Below, piece after piece: positions 17,328 through 24,542 of a DNA stretch of 64,000 nt. The stretch's first letter is position 1. Every line of letters starts with the position of its first letter. The DNA is from Streptomyces sp. CNH099 (GTDB taxonomy: Bacteria; Actinomycetota; Actinomycetes; Streptomycetales; Streptomycetaceae): assembly GCA_000514715.1 (NCBI GenBank), contig AZWL01000005.1, positions 186,001 through 250,000 on the forward strand. The letters are read 5' to 3'. Position numbers and translations under genes: made by a program. Under the pieces are notes generated by a model. It saw only the letters and a program-made list of their open reading frames with translations, searched no databases and was not told the DNA's origin.

Positions 17328-18554
17328 ATGAGGGAGATGCCTTCCGATGCCGCGGCCGATGAGGCCGACCGCGACACCGGCCCGGTTGCCGGAAGCGGTG
17401 CGCCGGTCATCCTGAGCAACGAGCCCGGCTCGTTCGCCTGGGGTGTCCTGGCCGAGCGCCACCCGGCCCTGATCCAGCAGGTGCGAGACGCCTTCCCCTA
17501 CGGCCGCCGACAGCACGACGCGCTCGACGCCCTGTCGGACGAGATCACCAACGGTGTCGTCGAACCGCTCCCCCGCTCGGAGCACGATCACGGGACCTGG
17601 TCCTACCGGGGGCGCGGTCGTTTCGGGCAGTCGTGGTTCGACGTCCCGTTCCTGTGGGCCGAGAGCTACTTCTACCGCAGGCTCCTCGGCGCCGTCGAAT
17701 ACTTCGGCCCCGGTCCGTGGCAGGGCATCGACCCCTTCGCCCCCTTCAAACAGGCCGAACTGAGCGGTACGGCGGTGGACGAGGAACTACGGGCCCTCGA
17801 CGCACTCGCCGACACACCGGCCGACCAGCGGGCCGCCGCACTGCTCCACGCCGCGCTCTGGGGCAACCGCGCCGACCTGGGCTTCCGCGTGACCGCGGCG
17901 GAGCCGACCGCCGACGATTCTGCCGATGGCCTGGTCGCCGACGACAGCGCCCTGCTCTGGCGACTGCTGCCCGCCGGAGCCCCGGCCGCCGTCGCCGTGG
18001 TGGCGGACAACGCGGGGCGAGAACTGATCCCGGACCTGGTCCTCATCGACCACCTCCTCGAACAACGGCACGCCGAGCAGGTCGTACTCCACGTCAAGCC
18101 GACCCCGTACTACGTCTCCGACGCGACGACATCGGACTTCGTCGCCTGCCTCCGCCGCCTCACCCGGGCGCCCGGTGAAGCCGCCAGGATCGGCGCGCGT
18201 CTGTGGGCGGCCACCGCGACCGGGCGCCTGGAGGTACGTGCCCACTCGTTCTTCTGCGCTCCGCTGCCGTACGAAGAGATGCCCGGGGACCTTCGCGGGG
18301 AGTTCGAGGCCGTCTCACTCACGATCTTCAAGGGAGACCTCAACTACCGCCGCCTCGTCGACGACCGGAAGTGGGACGCCACGACACCGTTCGCGGACCG
18401 CACCGCCTACTTCCCGGGCGCGGTCACGGCGCTCCGCACCCTGAAGTCCGACGTCGTCGTGGGCCTGGCCCGGGGAACTCTGGAATCCCTCGAACGATCA
18501 GGCGCGGCCTGGCGGACCAGCGGTACCCACGCTCTGATCCAGGTTCGAGAGTAG
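17328..18554 (+). CDS. ARMT1/DUF89-type damage-control phosphatase-like protein
   Basis: 409 residues from the ATG at 17328 (GGAGG 11 nt upstream; spacing long, so the start is not certain). Family marks: VVADNAGRELIPDLVLIDHLL region with the metal-binding Asp-Asn pair (227-228), HVKPTPYYVSDAT (Lys257, Asp265), and FKGDLNYRRL (334-343), the signature of DUF89 subfamily III. Relatives are metal-dependent phosphatases removing phosphate from damaged or reactive sugar phosphates; human ARMT1 was also described as a carboxyl methyltransferase. It lies 120 bp after the kinase gene on the same strand, probably in one transcript. Confidence 0.82.
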   Translation: MREMPSDAAADEADRDTGPVAGSGAPVILSNEPGSFAWGVLAERHPALIQQVRDAFPYGRRQHDALDALSDEITNGVVEPLPRSEHDHGTWSYRGRGRFGQSWFDVPFLWAESYFYRRLLGAVEYFGPGPWQGIDPFAPFKQAELSGTAVDEELRALDALADTPADQRAAALLHAALWGNRADLGFRVTAAEPTADDSADGLVADDSALLWRLLPAGAPAAVAVVADNAGRELIPDLVLIDHLLEQRHAEQVVLHVKPTPYYVSDATTSDFVACLRRLTRAPGEAARIGARLWAATATGRLEVRAHSFFCAPLPYEEMPGDLRGEFEAVSLTIFKGDLNYRRLVDDRKWDATTPFADRTAYFPGAVTALRTLKSDVVVGLARGTLESLERSGAAWRTSGTHALIQVRE

Positions 18555-18577
18555 AACCCGGCCGGAGTTCACAGGTC

Positions 18578-18607
18578 GGTCACGCCGCCTGCAGCGGGGC
18601 GTCCTCG
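18578..18607. repeat. Right copy of 30-bp direct repeat
   Basis: 28/30 identical to 15465-15494; 3113 bp separate the copies. This copy is the coding 3' end of the ATPase gene. No integrase lies between the copies. Confidence 0.7.
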
Positions 18608-19050
18608 CGCCATTTGAGGATCTTGTCGAAGCTGACCACCGCGCCGCGGCCCGGACGGTCGCGGATGTCGACGTGGTCGCTCAGCTCCGCGATCAGGAAC
18701 AGGCCACGGCCGCCCTCGGCGCCCGTGTCGACGGGGGGTGGTGTCGGTGCTGGGGGGTGGGTGGCGGGGGTTTCGGGGGGTGGGGTGGGGGTGGCGAAGC
18801 CGGGGCCGGAGTCGATGACCTCGATGTGGCAGCGGTCGCCGTCGAAGTAGGCGGTGACGCAGTAGTCCTCGCCGGCCGCGGTGCCGCCGTGCTCGACGGC
18901 GTTGGCGCAGGCCTCGGTGAGGGCGAGGGAGAGGTCGAAGGCGACGTCCGGGTCCACCCCGGCCGTCTCCATCGCGCCGACCAGCAGGCGGCGGGCGAGC
19001 GGGACGCTGGCCGCCTCCCGGCGCAGTCGCAGGGACCACCACATGCTCAT
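18580..19050 (-). CDS. Anti-sigma-type ATP-binding protein (HATPase_c_2)
   Basis: 156 residues; AGGAGG lies upstream of the ATG. It is a single GHKL ATPase fold: ALTEACANAVEHGG (N box), EVIDSGPGFATP (G1 box) and GGRGLFLI (G2 box), interrupted by a Pro/Thr-rich insert at about 90-108. These streptomycete proteins resemble RsbW/SpoIIAB and are thought to phosphorylate anti-anti-sigma factors or act as free ATP-binding regulators. The target is unknown. A DNA palindrome ATACG-GTA-CGTAT lies 30 bp upstream. Its 3' end is repeated beyond the adjacent kinase/ARMT1 cassette. Confidence 0.85.
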   Translation of the reverse strand: MSMWWSLRLRREAASVPLARRLLVGAMETAGVDPDVAFDLSLALTEACANAVEHGGTAAGEDYCVTAYFDGDRCHIEVIDSGPGFATPTPPPETPATHPPAPTPPPVDTGAEGGRGLFLIAELSDHVDIRDRPGRGAVVSFDKILKWREDAPLQAA

Positions 19051-19079
19051 GCGTTCAGCCTCCTGGCCGCCACCCCGAC

Positions 19080-19092
19080 ATACGGTACGTAT
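19080..19092. promoter_or_regulatory. Short palindrome upstream of ATPase gene
   Basis: ATACG-GTA-CGTAT, perfect 5-bp arms, at 19080-19092, 30 bp before the ATPase start in a locally AT-rich stretch. It may be part of the promoter or a regulator site. Weak evidence. Confidence 0.35.
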
Positions 19093-19239
19093 AACCCTTG
19101 TGTCGGCACCGTAAGCACGCGGGTTGCGTGAGAACCCTCATTCGGCGGAGGGGTTTCTTCCGCCTTTCGGGGTGGGACATGACAAGGTCGGTTCCGGCCG
19201 ATCGGCGCCCCGGGCGGGCCGGCGCCGCCGCGCGGTGAG

Positions 19240-20079
19240 ATGATGGCGCCCGCCATGGCTGCCCCTCACGCCTCCGACGGTACGGAGCTGCGTCTCCTGC
19301 GGGCCGCGGTGTTCACCGCGGTCTGCGTTGTGTTGTCCGCCGGGGGGCACGTCCTGGCGTCGAACGAGACGGTGCCGCTGTGGACGCTCGGCGTCGCCGC
19401 GGTGCTGGTGTTCGCGGTGGCCGTGCCGCTGGCCGGGCGGGAGCGGTCGCTGCCCGGGATCGCGGCGCTGCTGGCGGTCGGGCAGATCGGGCTGCACGGG
19501 GTCTTCGGGCTCGGGCAGCACTGCGCCGTCGGCGGCGGAGACGCGGGCGGTGCCGGCGTCGGGGGCGGCGAGGGCGGCGACGGTGCGCTGGCGCTCGCAC
19601 GGCGGCTGCTCTGCAACGACCACGCCGTCAAACTCACCGAGGGCCGCGCCCGCGAGATCGTCGCGGACGCCGGGCTCGACCCGGACGCCGGCCCCGGCGG
19701 CGCGGCCGGTGCGCACGCCGGGCACGGCGTCGGGCTCGGCGACGGCCTCGGCGCCGCGTTCAACCTCGCCGCGTACTCCCTGCCGATGGTCCTCGGCCAC
19801 GTCCTCGCCGCCCTCGTCGCCGGCTGGCTGCTGCGCCGCGGCGACGCCGCCGTCACGACCCTGCTGCACCTCACCGTCGCCACCGGCGCCGACCTCGGGC
19901 CGCTGCGCGCCGCCGTGCGCTACATGCGGGTCCTCGACACCGGGCTCGACGACTCCGGCCGGCCGGCCGTGCGTCCCGGGGCGGCCACGGCGTACGACGA
20001 GCAGAGCGCCCGTACCGTACGCGAGCTGCAGCACGCCGTCGTACGCCGCGGGCCGCCGGCCCTCGCCCTCGCGGCCTGA
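19240..20079 (+). CDS. His/Cys-containing membrane protein of the copper cluster
   Basis: About 279 residues; the start could be ATG 19240, 19243 or 19255 because GGTGAG abuts the first. Membrane helices lie at about 18-38, 46-63, 72-90 and 178-200. His and Cys residues cluster in loops (GLHGVFGLGQHC, LLCNDHAVKL, GAHAGHGVGLGDGL), which suggests metal contact. The C-terminal part is cytosolic and low complexity. I do not recognise a named family, but genes like this precede ycnI in streptomycete copper clusters. Same strand as the copper genes with a 155-bp gap, so it may have its own promoter. Confidence 0.65.
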   Translation: MMAPAMAAPHASDGTELRLLRAAVFTAVCVVLSAGGHVLASNETVPLWTLGVAAVLVFAVAVPLAGRERSLPGIAALLAVGQIGLHGVFGLGQHCAVGGGDAGGAGVGGGEGGDGALALARRLLCNDHAVKLTEGRAREIVADAGLDPDAGPGGAAGAHAGHGVGLGDGLGAAFNLAAYSLPMVLGHVLAALVAGWLLRRGDAAVTTLLHLTVATGADLGPLRAAVRYMRVLDTGLDDSGRPAVRPGAATAYDEQSARTVRELQHAVVRRGPPALALAA

Positions 20080-20234
20080 CGCGACGGCACCTCTCCGGAC
20101 TACGGCCCACGCACCGCACGCCCCCCGTACGACACGGGCGGGCGCGGGCGGCGGGCCCGGGTGAGCGGGTGGTCGCGCCGCCGCCGCACGTGCGCCGACC
20201 CCCATCCATCCCACTTCACCGGAGTGTGTCAGTC

Positions 20235-20999
20235 ATGAAGTCATCCCGTATGCGGCGGCTGTCCGTCGCCACCGCCGTCGCCGCCGGCGCCGTCCTGGCA
20301 GTCGCCGGGCCGGCCGCCGCGCACGTCACCGTCGATCCCGGAGAGGCCGAGCAGGGCGGGTACGCCACCGTCAACTTCAAGGTGCCCAACGAGCGCGACG
20401 ACGCCGCGACCGTCAAGCTGGAGGTCACCCTGCCGGCCGAGCACCCGCTGACGTCCGTCATGCCCCAGCCCGTGCCCGGCTGGGACGTGAAGGTGGAGAC
20501 GGCCGAGCTGGACACCCCGATCGACTCGCACGGCGAGAAGATCACCGAGGCGGCCAGCAAGGTCACCTGGTCCGGCGGGAAGATCGAGCCGGGGACGTTC
20601 CAGCAGTTCCCCGTCTCCATGGGCGCCCTGCCCGAGGACGCCGACCAGATGGTGTTCAAGGCCATCCAGACGTACGACAGCGACGAGGTCGTCCGCTGGA
20701 TCGAGGTCCCCGAGGAGGGCGCGGAGGAGCCGGAGCTGCCGGCGCCGGTGCTGGCCCTGGAGCCCGCCGAGGACGGCGGCCACGGCGGTGACGACGCCGG
20801 GAACGGCGACGACACCGAGCCCGCCGCCGCCGAGGGCGGCGACGACGCCTCCGGCGACACGGCCGCCGACGACGGCGGGTCCTCCGACACCACCGCCCGC
20901 ACGCTGGGCATCGTCGGCATCGTGCTCGGCGCCGGCGGCGTCGCGTTCGGCGCCGTGTCGCGGCGCCGCGGCTCGGGCGGCTCGTCCGCGGCGCAGTAG
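20235..20999 (+). CDS. ycnI: YcnI/DUF1775 copper-binding envelope protein
   Basis: 254 residues; ATG. The signal peptide ends PAAA followed by HVTVDPG, so the mature protein would start with His30. In YcnI proteins this N-terminal His forms a copper monohistidine brace together with a Trp. The DUF1775 domain (30-165) contains YATVNFKVPNE, PVPGWDVKVE and KVTWSGGKI. An acidic Gly/Asp-rich linker and one C-terminal TM (about 222-242) with RRR anchor it outside the cell. It is the first gene of the tight copper operon. A hairpin lies between it and sco. Confidence 0.9.
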   Translation: MKSSRMRRLSVATAVAAGAVLAVAGPAAAHVTVDPGEAEQGGYATVNFKVPNERDDAATVKLEVTLPAEHPLTSVMPQPVPGWDVKVETAELDTPIDSHGEKITEAASKVTWSGGKIEPGTFQQFPVSMGALPEDADQMVFKAIQTYDSDEVVRWIEVPEEGAEEPELPAPVLALEPAEDGGHGGDDAGNGDDTEPAAAEGGDDASGDTAADDGGSSDTTARTLGIVGIVLGAGGVAFGAVSRRRGSGGSSAAQ

Positions 21000-21034
21000 G
21001 CGCCGCAACGGCATCTGGAACGTCATACGCAAGC

Positions 21035-21067
21035 GGTGGCCCGGCCGGCGGCGCCGGGCGGGCCACC
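21035..21067 (+). terminator. Intra-operon hairpin between ycnI and sco
   Basis: 14-bp stem with one mismatch: 21035-21048 against 21054-21067, outer arms GGTGGCC/GGCCACC, loop 5 nt. It lies 20 bp before the sco start. It may attenuate transcription or protect mRNA, setting the ratio of ycnI to downstream genes. Confidence 0.5.
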
Positions 21068-21086
21068 CACCCTCAAGGGACACAGC

Positions 21087-21752
21087 ATGCGCACAACCCG
21101 TACCGCCACCCGCTACGCCGCCGCGGCCGTCACCGCCGCCGCGGCCCTCACCCTCACCGCCTGCGGCTCCGGCGACGACGCCGGCTCCGCCAAGCCCGTC
21201 GCCGACGTCTCCGGCGGCAACACCAAGCCCGGCGTCGTTCTCGACACTCCCAAGGAGAAGCCGGATCTCGTCCTCACCGACACCGCGGGCGAGAAGTTCG
21301 ACCTCGCCGCCGAGACCGCGGGCAAGCCCACCCTGCTCTTCTTCGGCTACACCAACTGCCCCGACGTCTGCCCCACGACGATGAGCGACCTCGCCCTCGC
21401 CAAGCAGAAGCTGGCGCCCGCCGAGCAGAAGAAGCTGCAGGTCGTCATGGTCAGCACCGACCCCGAGCGCGACACCCCACGGCGGATGCGCACGTGGCTC
21501 GACGCCATGGACAAGGACTTCATCGGCCTCACCGGCGACTTCACCGCGATCGAGAAGGCCGCGAAGAGCGTCGGCGTGCACGTGGACAAGCCCGTCAAGG
21601 AGAAGGACGGCAGCATCACCGTCAGCCACGGCTCGTCGGTGCTGGCGTACTCGCCGAAGGACGACAAGGCGCACGTCGTGTACCTCGCCGGGGTGACGGC
21701 CGAGCAGTACGCCAAGGACATGCCGAAGCTGATCAAGGGGCAGAAGCCGTGA
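21087..21752 (+). CDS. sco: SCO1/SenC copper metallochaperone lipoprotein
   Basis: 221 residues, ATG. The lipobox LTAC (Cys26) marks an anchored lipoprotein. The thioredoxin-like domain has the copper motif FGYTNCPDVCPTTM (Cys91, Cys95) and the conserved distal His in ITVSHGSS. Sco delivers copper to the CuA centre of cytochrome oxidase. In Streptomyces lividans a Sco of this gene neighbourhood also serves the copper oxidase GlxA needed for development. The next gene starts on the GTGA that overlaps this stop, so translation is coupled. Confidence 0.93.
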   Translation: MRTTRTATRYAAAAVTAAAALTLTACGSGDDAGSAKPVADVSGGNTKPGVVLDTPKEKPDLVLTDTAGEKFDLAAETAGKPTLLFFGYTNCPDVCPTTMSDLALAKQKLAPAEQKKLQVVMVSTDPERDTPRRMRTWLDAMDKDFIGLTGDFTAIEKAAKSVGVHVDKPVKEKDGSITVSHGSSVLAYSPKDDKAHVVYLAGVTAEQYAKDMPKLIKGQKP

Positions 21753-22285
21753 GCCGTACGCGCCGGGGCGCGGCGGCCGGGGCGGCGGCCCTGTCGTTCG
21801 CCCTCGGACTCGGCGTCCTGACCGCGTGCGCCGGTGACGAGTCCGGTACGGAATCCGGTACGGCGGCGAAGGCTGACTCCGGCGCCGGCGACGGCTCCCG
21901 TTCCGGCTCCGGCGGCGGCCCGCAGCTGCACGCCGAGGGCGGCTTCGTACCGCGGCCGGTGCTGAAGGACCTCGCCGCCGGCTATCTGACCGTACGCAAC
22001 GACGGCCCGGCGGACGACCGGCTCACCGGCGTCAGCACCGACCTGGCCGACGACGTCACCCTGCACACCACAGAAGACGAGCGGATGCGCGCCGTCGACG
22101 GCCTCGACGTGCCCGCGGGCGGCGAGCTGGCCCTGGCCCGCGGGGGCGCGCACATGATGCTGGAGAAACTGGATCGCCGGCCGGAGGTTGGCGAGAAGGT
22201 GTCCTTCGTGCTGCACTTCGCCAAGTCGGAGCCGATCGAGGTCGAGGTGCCGGTGCGGCCGACGACGTACCGCCCCGCGGAGTGA
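21749..22285 (+). CDS. PCuAC-family extracytoplasmic copper chaperone (ECuC-like)
   Basis: 178 residues from the GTG overlapping the sco stop by 4 bp. It is a lipoprotein: VLTAC lipobox near residue 27, then an Asp/Gly/Ser linker. The PCuAC cupredoxin-like domain carries the copper pattern LHTTEDERM followed by AHMMLEKL, the expected His-Met / His-x-Met ligand set. It hands Cu(I) to the Sco protein. In S. lividans the equivalent is called ECuC. Co-transcribed and coupled with sco. Confidence 0.9.
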   Translation: MSRTRRGAAAGAAALSFALGLGVLTACAGDESGTESGTAAKADSGAGDGSRSGSGGGPQLHAEGGFVPRPVLKDLAAGYLTVRNDGPADDRLTGVSTDLADDVTLHTTEDERMRAVDGLDVPAGGELALARGGAHMMLEKLDRRPEVGEKVSFVLHFAKSEPIEVEVPVRPTTYRPAE

Positions 22286-22295
22286 GAGGCGTGTC

Positions 22296-24542
22296 ATGAC
22301 CCCCTGCGCACAGAACCGCCCCGCACCGACCCGCCGTACACCGACCCGCCGCGTACGGCCAAGCCGGCGCGCGGTGCGCCGCAGGGGCGCGGTCGGGGCG
22401 CTGTGCGCTGCCGTCGCCGCCGTGCTGTGCGTCCTCGTCCCCGGCGCGGCGCCCGCCGCGGCGCACGCCGCGCTGACGGGCACCGACCCCGCGGACGGCG
22501 CGGTCGTGCAGGAGGCGCCGCAGGCCGTCTCGCTCGACTTCTCCGAGTCCGTGCAGCTGGCCGACGACGCGATCCGCGTCCTCGACCCGGACGGCGACGA
22601 CGTCACCAAGGGCGCCTCCGGCCACCGCGACGGGGACGCCAGGACGGCGACGACCGCGCTGCGCGCCGGGCTGCCGGACGGCACGTTCACCGTGGTGTGG
22701 AAGGCGGTCTCCGCAGACAGCCACCCCATCTCCGGCGCGTTCACGTTCTCCGTCGGCAAGCCGTCGGAGACGTCGGTGGCGGTGTCCGAGGCGGGCGAGG
22801 ACGCCGGCAGCGCCAAGACGCTCTACGACACCGGGCGCTACGTGGCGTACGCGGGGTTCGTGCTGCTCGTCGGCGGCGCGGTGTTCGCGGGCGTGTGCGG
22901 CGGGCGCAACCCGGTCGTGCGGCGGGTGGCGAGCGGGGGGTGGGCGCTGCTGTTCGCCGCCACCGTGGCGCTGCTGCTGCTGCGCGGCCCGTACACGGGC
23001 GCGGACTTCGGGCTCGACTCGGTGCGCGACGTGCTGGAGACCCGCCCGGGCACGGCGCTGCTGTCGCGGCTGCTGCTGCTGGGCGCGGCGGCGGTGGTGC
23101 TGGCGGTGCTGTTCGGGATGTACGAGCGGGAGCGGGCGGCGGTCGGTACGGGTCCGGCCAGGGGGCGGCAGGACGACGCCAGCGGTCCGGACGACGGCAG
23201 CGGTCCGGACGAGGGCAGGGGCCCGGACGAGGGCTCCGGTACGGGCGAGGAGCCCGCCCCGGACCGTACGGACGACACCGCCCGCAACAACGACCTGGCG
23301 ATCGGCCTGGGGCTCGGCGGCGGCGTGGTCGCCGTCGGCCTCGCCGCGACGTGGGGCATGGCGGAACACGCCTCCACCGGCATCCAGCCGTGGCTGGCCG
23401 TGCCGATGACGATGACGCACCTGCTGGCCGTCGCCGTCTGGCTCGGCGGGCTCACCTCGCTGACGCTGAGCCTGCGCATGGGCCCGCGGGTCCCGTCGTA
23501 CGTCATACGCCGCTTCTCGCGGCTGGCGCTGACGTCGGTGACCGTGCTCGCCGGGACGGGCCTCTACCAGTCGTGGCGCGGGCTCGGCAGCTGGGGCGCG
23601 CTGACGGACACGACGTACGGGCAGCTGCTGCTGGTGAAGCTGGGGCTGGTCGCGGTGCTGATCACCGCGGGATGGACGTCGCGCCGCTGGACGCAGCGGC
23701 TCCCCGGTGCCGGCCTCGCGGCGCGCGAGGAGCCGGCGGCCGGGGCGGCGGAGGCGCCGCTCGTGCCCGCCGCGGCCACGGCGGAGGCGGCCGCGGGCGG
23801 CGGGTCCGGCGGCGGGGCGGTGCCGGCCACCGGACCCGGCGGCGGGGCGCCGGAGGGCGTGACGGTGCCGGCGCAGGGCCCGGGCTCCGGCTCCGGCTCC
23901 GGCTCCGTACGGGACGACGACGACACCTCCGCGGACGCCGAATCCGGCACCGGCACCGACGAGCCGGACGACCCCGAGCGCGCCGCCCAGCTGGCCCGCC
24001 AGCGAGCCGCAGTCGCCGCGACCCGCGCGCGCAAGGAGCGCGACTCCGACCCCGTGCGCCGCGGTCTGCGCCAGTCCGTCCTTGTCGAGAGCCTTCTCGC
24101 CGTCGTACTGCTCTCCATCGTCACCCTGCTGACGGGCACCCAGCCGGGCCGGGCCGAGACCGAGCAGGCCGCGGCCGAGGCGGCGCAGCAGCAGCCGGCC
24201 GGGCCGGTCAAGGTGAAGGTCCCCTACGACACCGGCGGCCAGGGCGGCGCCGGGACCGTGGAGGTCACCGTCGACCCCGGACGGGCCGGCGACAACCAGC
24301 TGCACCTTTACGTCACCGACGCCAACAACCAACTCCTGAACGTCCCCGAGCTGAAACTCTCCTTCACCCTGGAGGAGAAGAACATCGGCCCGCTGGACGT
24401 CACCCCCACCCCCGTCGAGAAGGGGCACTGGGCCGCCACCGGCGTCCAGCTCCCGATGGCCGGGGAGTGGACCCTCCGGCTGACCGTGCGCACGTCGCCC
24501 ATCGACCAGGTGACAGAAAAGAAGAAGTTGACGATCCCGTGA
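22296..24542 (+). CDS. CopC-CopD fusion copper protein (YcnJ-like)
   Basis: 748 residues from the ATG at 22296. The Arg-rich N-terminus and signal end PAAA followed by HAALTG, leaving His57 as mature N-terminus, the CopC copper ligand. The CopC beta-domain runs to about 150 (second His in SADSHPISGAF). About eight CopD helices follow (roughly 180-470), including MAEHASTG and MTHLLAVAVWLGGL with membrane His/Met. A long low-complexity acidic loop and a helix near 610 come next. The C-terminal outer domain (about 645-748) resembles FixH/YtkA-like folds. It moves or buffers copper at the membrane. Its stop overlaps the peroxidase start. Confidence 0.88.
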   Translation: MTPCAQNRPAPTRRTPTRRVRPSRRAVRRRGAVGALCAAVAAVLCVLVPGAAPAAAHAALTGTDPADGAVVQEAPQAVSLDFSESVQLADDAIRVLDPDGDDVTKGASGHRDGDARTATTALRAGLPDGTFTVVWKAVSADSHPISGAFTFSVGKPSETSVAVSEAGEDAGSAKTLYDTGRYVAYAGFVLLVGGAVFAGVCGGRNPVVRRVASGGWALLFAATVALLLLRGPYTGADFGLDSVRDVLETRPGTALLSRLLLLGAAAVVLAVLFGMYERERAAVGTGPARGRQDDASGPDDGSGPDEGRGPDEGSGTGEEPAPDRTDDTARNNDLAIGLGLGGGVVAVGLAATWGMAEHASTGIQPWLAVPMTMTHLLAVAVWLGGLTSLTLSLRMGPRVPSYVIRRFSRLALTSVTVLAGTGLYQSWRGLGSWGALTDTTYGQLLLVKLGLVAVLITAGWTSRRWTQRLPGAGLAAREEPAAGAAEAPLVPAAATAEAAAGGGSGGGAVPATGPGGGAPEGVTVPAQGPGSGSGSGSVRDDDDTSADAESGTGTDEPDDPERAAQLARQRAAVAATRARKERDSDPVRRGLRQSVLVESLLAVVLLSIVTLLTGTQPGRAETEQAAAEAAQQQPAGPVKVKVPYDTGGQGGAGTVEVTVDPGRAGDNQLHLYVTDANNQLLNVPELKLSFTLEEKNIGPLDVTPTPVEKGHWAATGVQLPMAGEWTLRLTVRTSPIDQVTEKKKLTIP

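Noticed and set aside
15645..18554. Integrative element with its own integrase
   Set aside because: Repeats flank the region, but no integrase or excisionase gene is present, so only a cassette-like structure is claimed.
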